DNA of 5,355 nt from Methylomonas sp. (lineage in GTDB: Bacteria; Pseudomonadota; Gammaproteobacteria; Methylococcales; Methylomonadaceae), in the NCBI GenBank assembly GCA_026988195.1, contig JALSLS010000004.1, positions 1 to 5,355 of the forward strand. The letters run 5' to 3'. The stretch's first letter is position 1. Every line of letters begins with the position of its first letter. The notes below the pieces were generated by a model, which was not told where the DNA came from, did no database searches, and was given only the letters and a program-made list of their open reading frames with translations. Shown here one piece after another: positions 5,192 through 5,355 of this stretch. The position numbers and the translations under genes were made by a program.

Positions 5192-5355
5192 TTAAGACTT
5201 TGTAGCAGCAGCTTTTTGTGCAGCTTCAATGCGCTTTAGCATTTCAGCAGCTTGTTTAGCTTGTGCTTCCCACTGTGCTTTAAGCATAGTGTAGTCTTGT
5301 GTAGCAACTGTTGCTGCTGGAGCAGTACCAGCAAATGATGGGTTGAAACCTGCAG
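5192..5355 (-). CDS. C-terminal end of an Ala/Lys-rich helical protein, possibly a phasin; partial
   Basis: Only the last 53 codons are present (stop at 5194-5192); the 5' part lies beyond the right edge. The visible sequence has a Pro/Ala/Thr-rich linker (FNPSFAGTAPAATVAT) followed by a charged, Ala-rich amphipathic stretch (YTMLKAQWEAQAKQAAEMLK then RIEAAQKAAATKS) that predicts a long helix. Low-complexity Ala/Lys/Gln helices with such tails are seen in phasins, which coat polyhydroxyalkanoate granules, but also in other small helical proteins, so the family call is a guess. It is followed by a strong terminator, as expected for a well-expressed gene. Codon use is rich in GCT/GCA for Ala. 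Confidence 0.7.
   Translation of the reverse strand, partial: AGFNPSFAGTAPAATVATQDYTMLKAQWEAQAKQAAEMLKRIEAAQKAAATKS

Overview
This 5.36 kb window looks like chromosomal DNA of a gammaproteobacterium of roughly 40% GC. Four of the six genes are ordinary metabolic or structural genes: metZ, a glycerate 2-kinase, a YciA-type thioesterase and the tail of a phasin-like protein. The intergenic repeats (GTAGGTTGGGTT…AAACCCAAC palindromes, CGCAGAG repeats, a 130 bp intergenic repeat) resemble sequence I recall from methanotrophic (Methylococcales) and related gammaproteobacteria. That placement is tentative and rests on memory of the repeats, not on a marker gene.

Layout. Positions 1-911 (+) hold the C-terminal three quarters of O-succinylhomoserine sulfhydrylase (MetZ). 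Positions 912-1274 are non-coding and repeat-rich. Positions 1275-2537 (+) encode a short, N-terminally truncated Rhs/YD-repeat protein whose conserved core ends at a DPFGL motif, followed by a 127-residue C-terminal tip of unrecognised type. Three bases later and in the same frame, 2541-3056 (+) encodes a small three-helix membrane protein, most simply read as the cognate immunity protein. Positions 3057-3445 are non-coding and carry a 270 bp element bounded by 45-nt inverted repeats, which includes a second copy of the repeat seen after metZ. Positions 3446-4645 (+) encode glycerate 2-kinase (GckA/TtuD, MOFRL family), whose stop overlaps that of a convergent yciA-like gene (4635-5027, -). 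A strong hairpin terminator (5137-5167) separates this from the 3' end of an Ala/Lys-rich helical protein on the minus strand (5192-5355).

The central part, about 953 to 3441, looks like an accessory insertion between two host genes. It is bracketed by an identical 16-bp sequence (A-G7-TGGCAAAA), contains dispersed repeats at both ends, and carries an orphan Rhs tip with its putative immunity gene. By hand count, GC drops within the Rhs gene from about 50-57% in 60-base blocks of the 5' part to about 32% in the tip and 25-28% in the following gene. This fits a displaced or recombined polymorphic-toxin cassette. The tip/immunity pair is the best candidate for something undescribed here; its activity cannot be read from the sequence.
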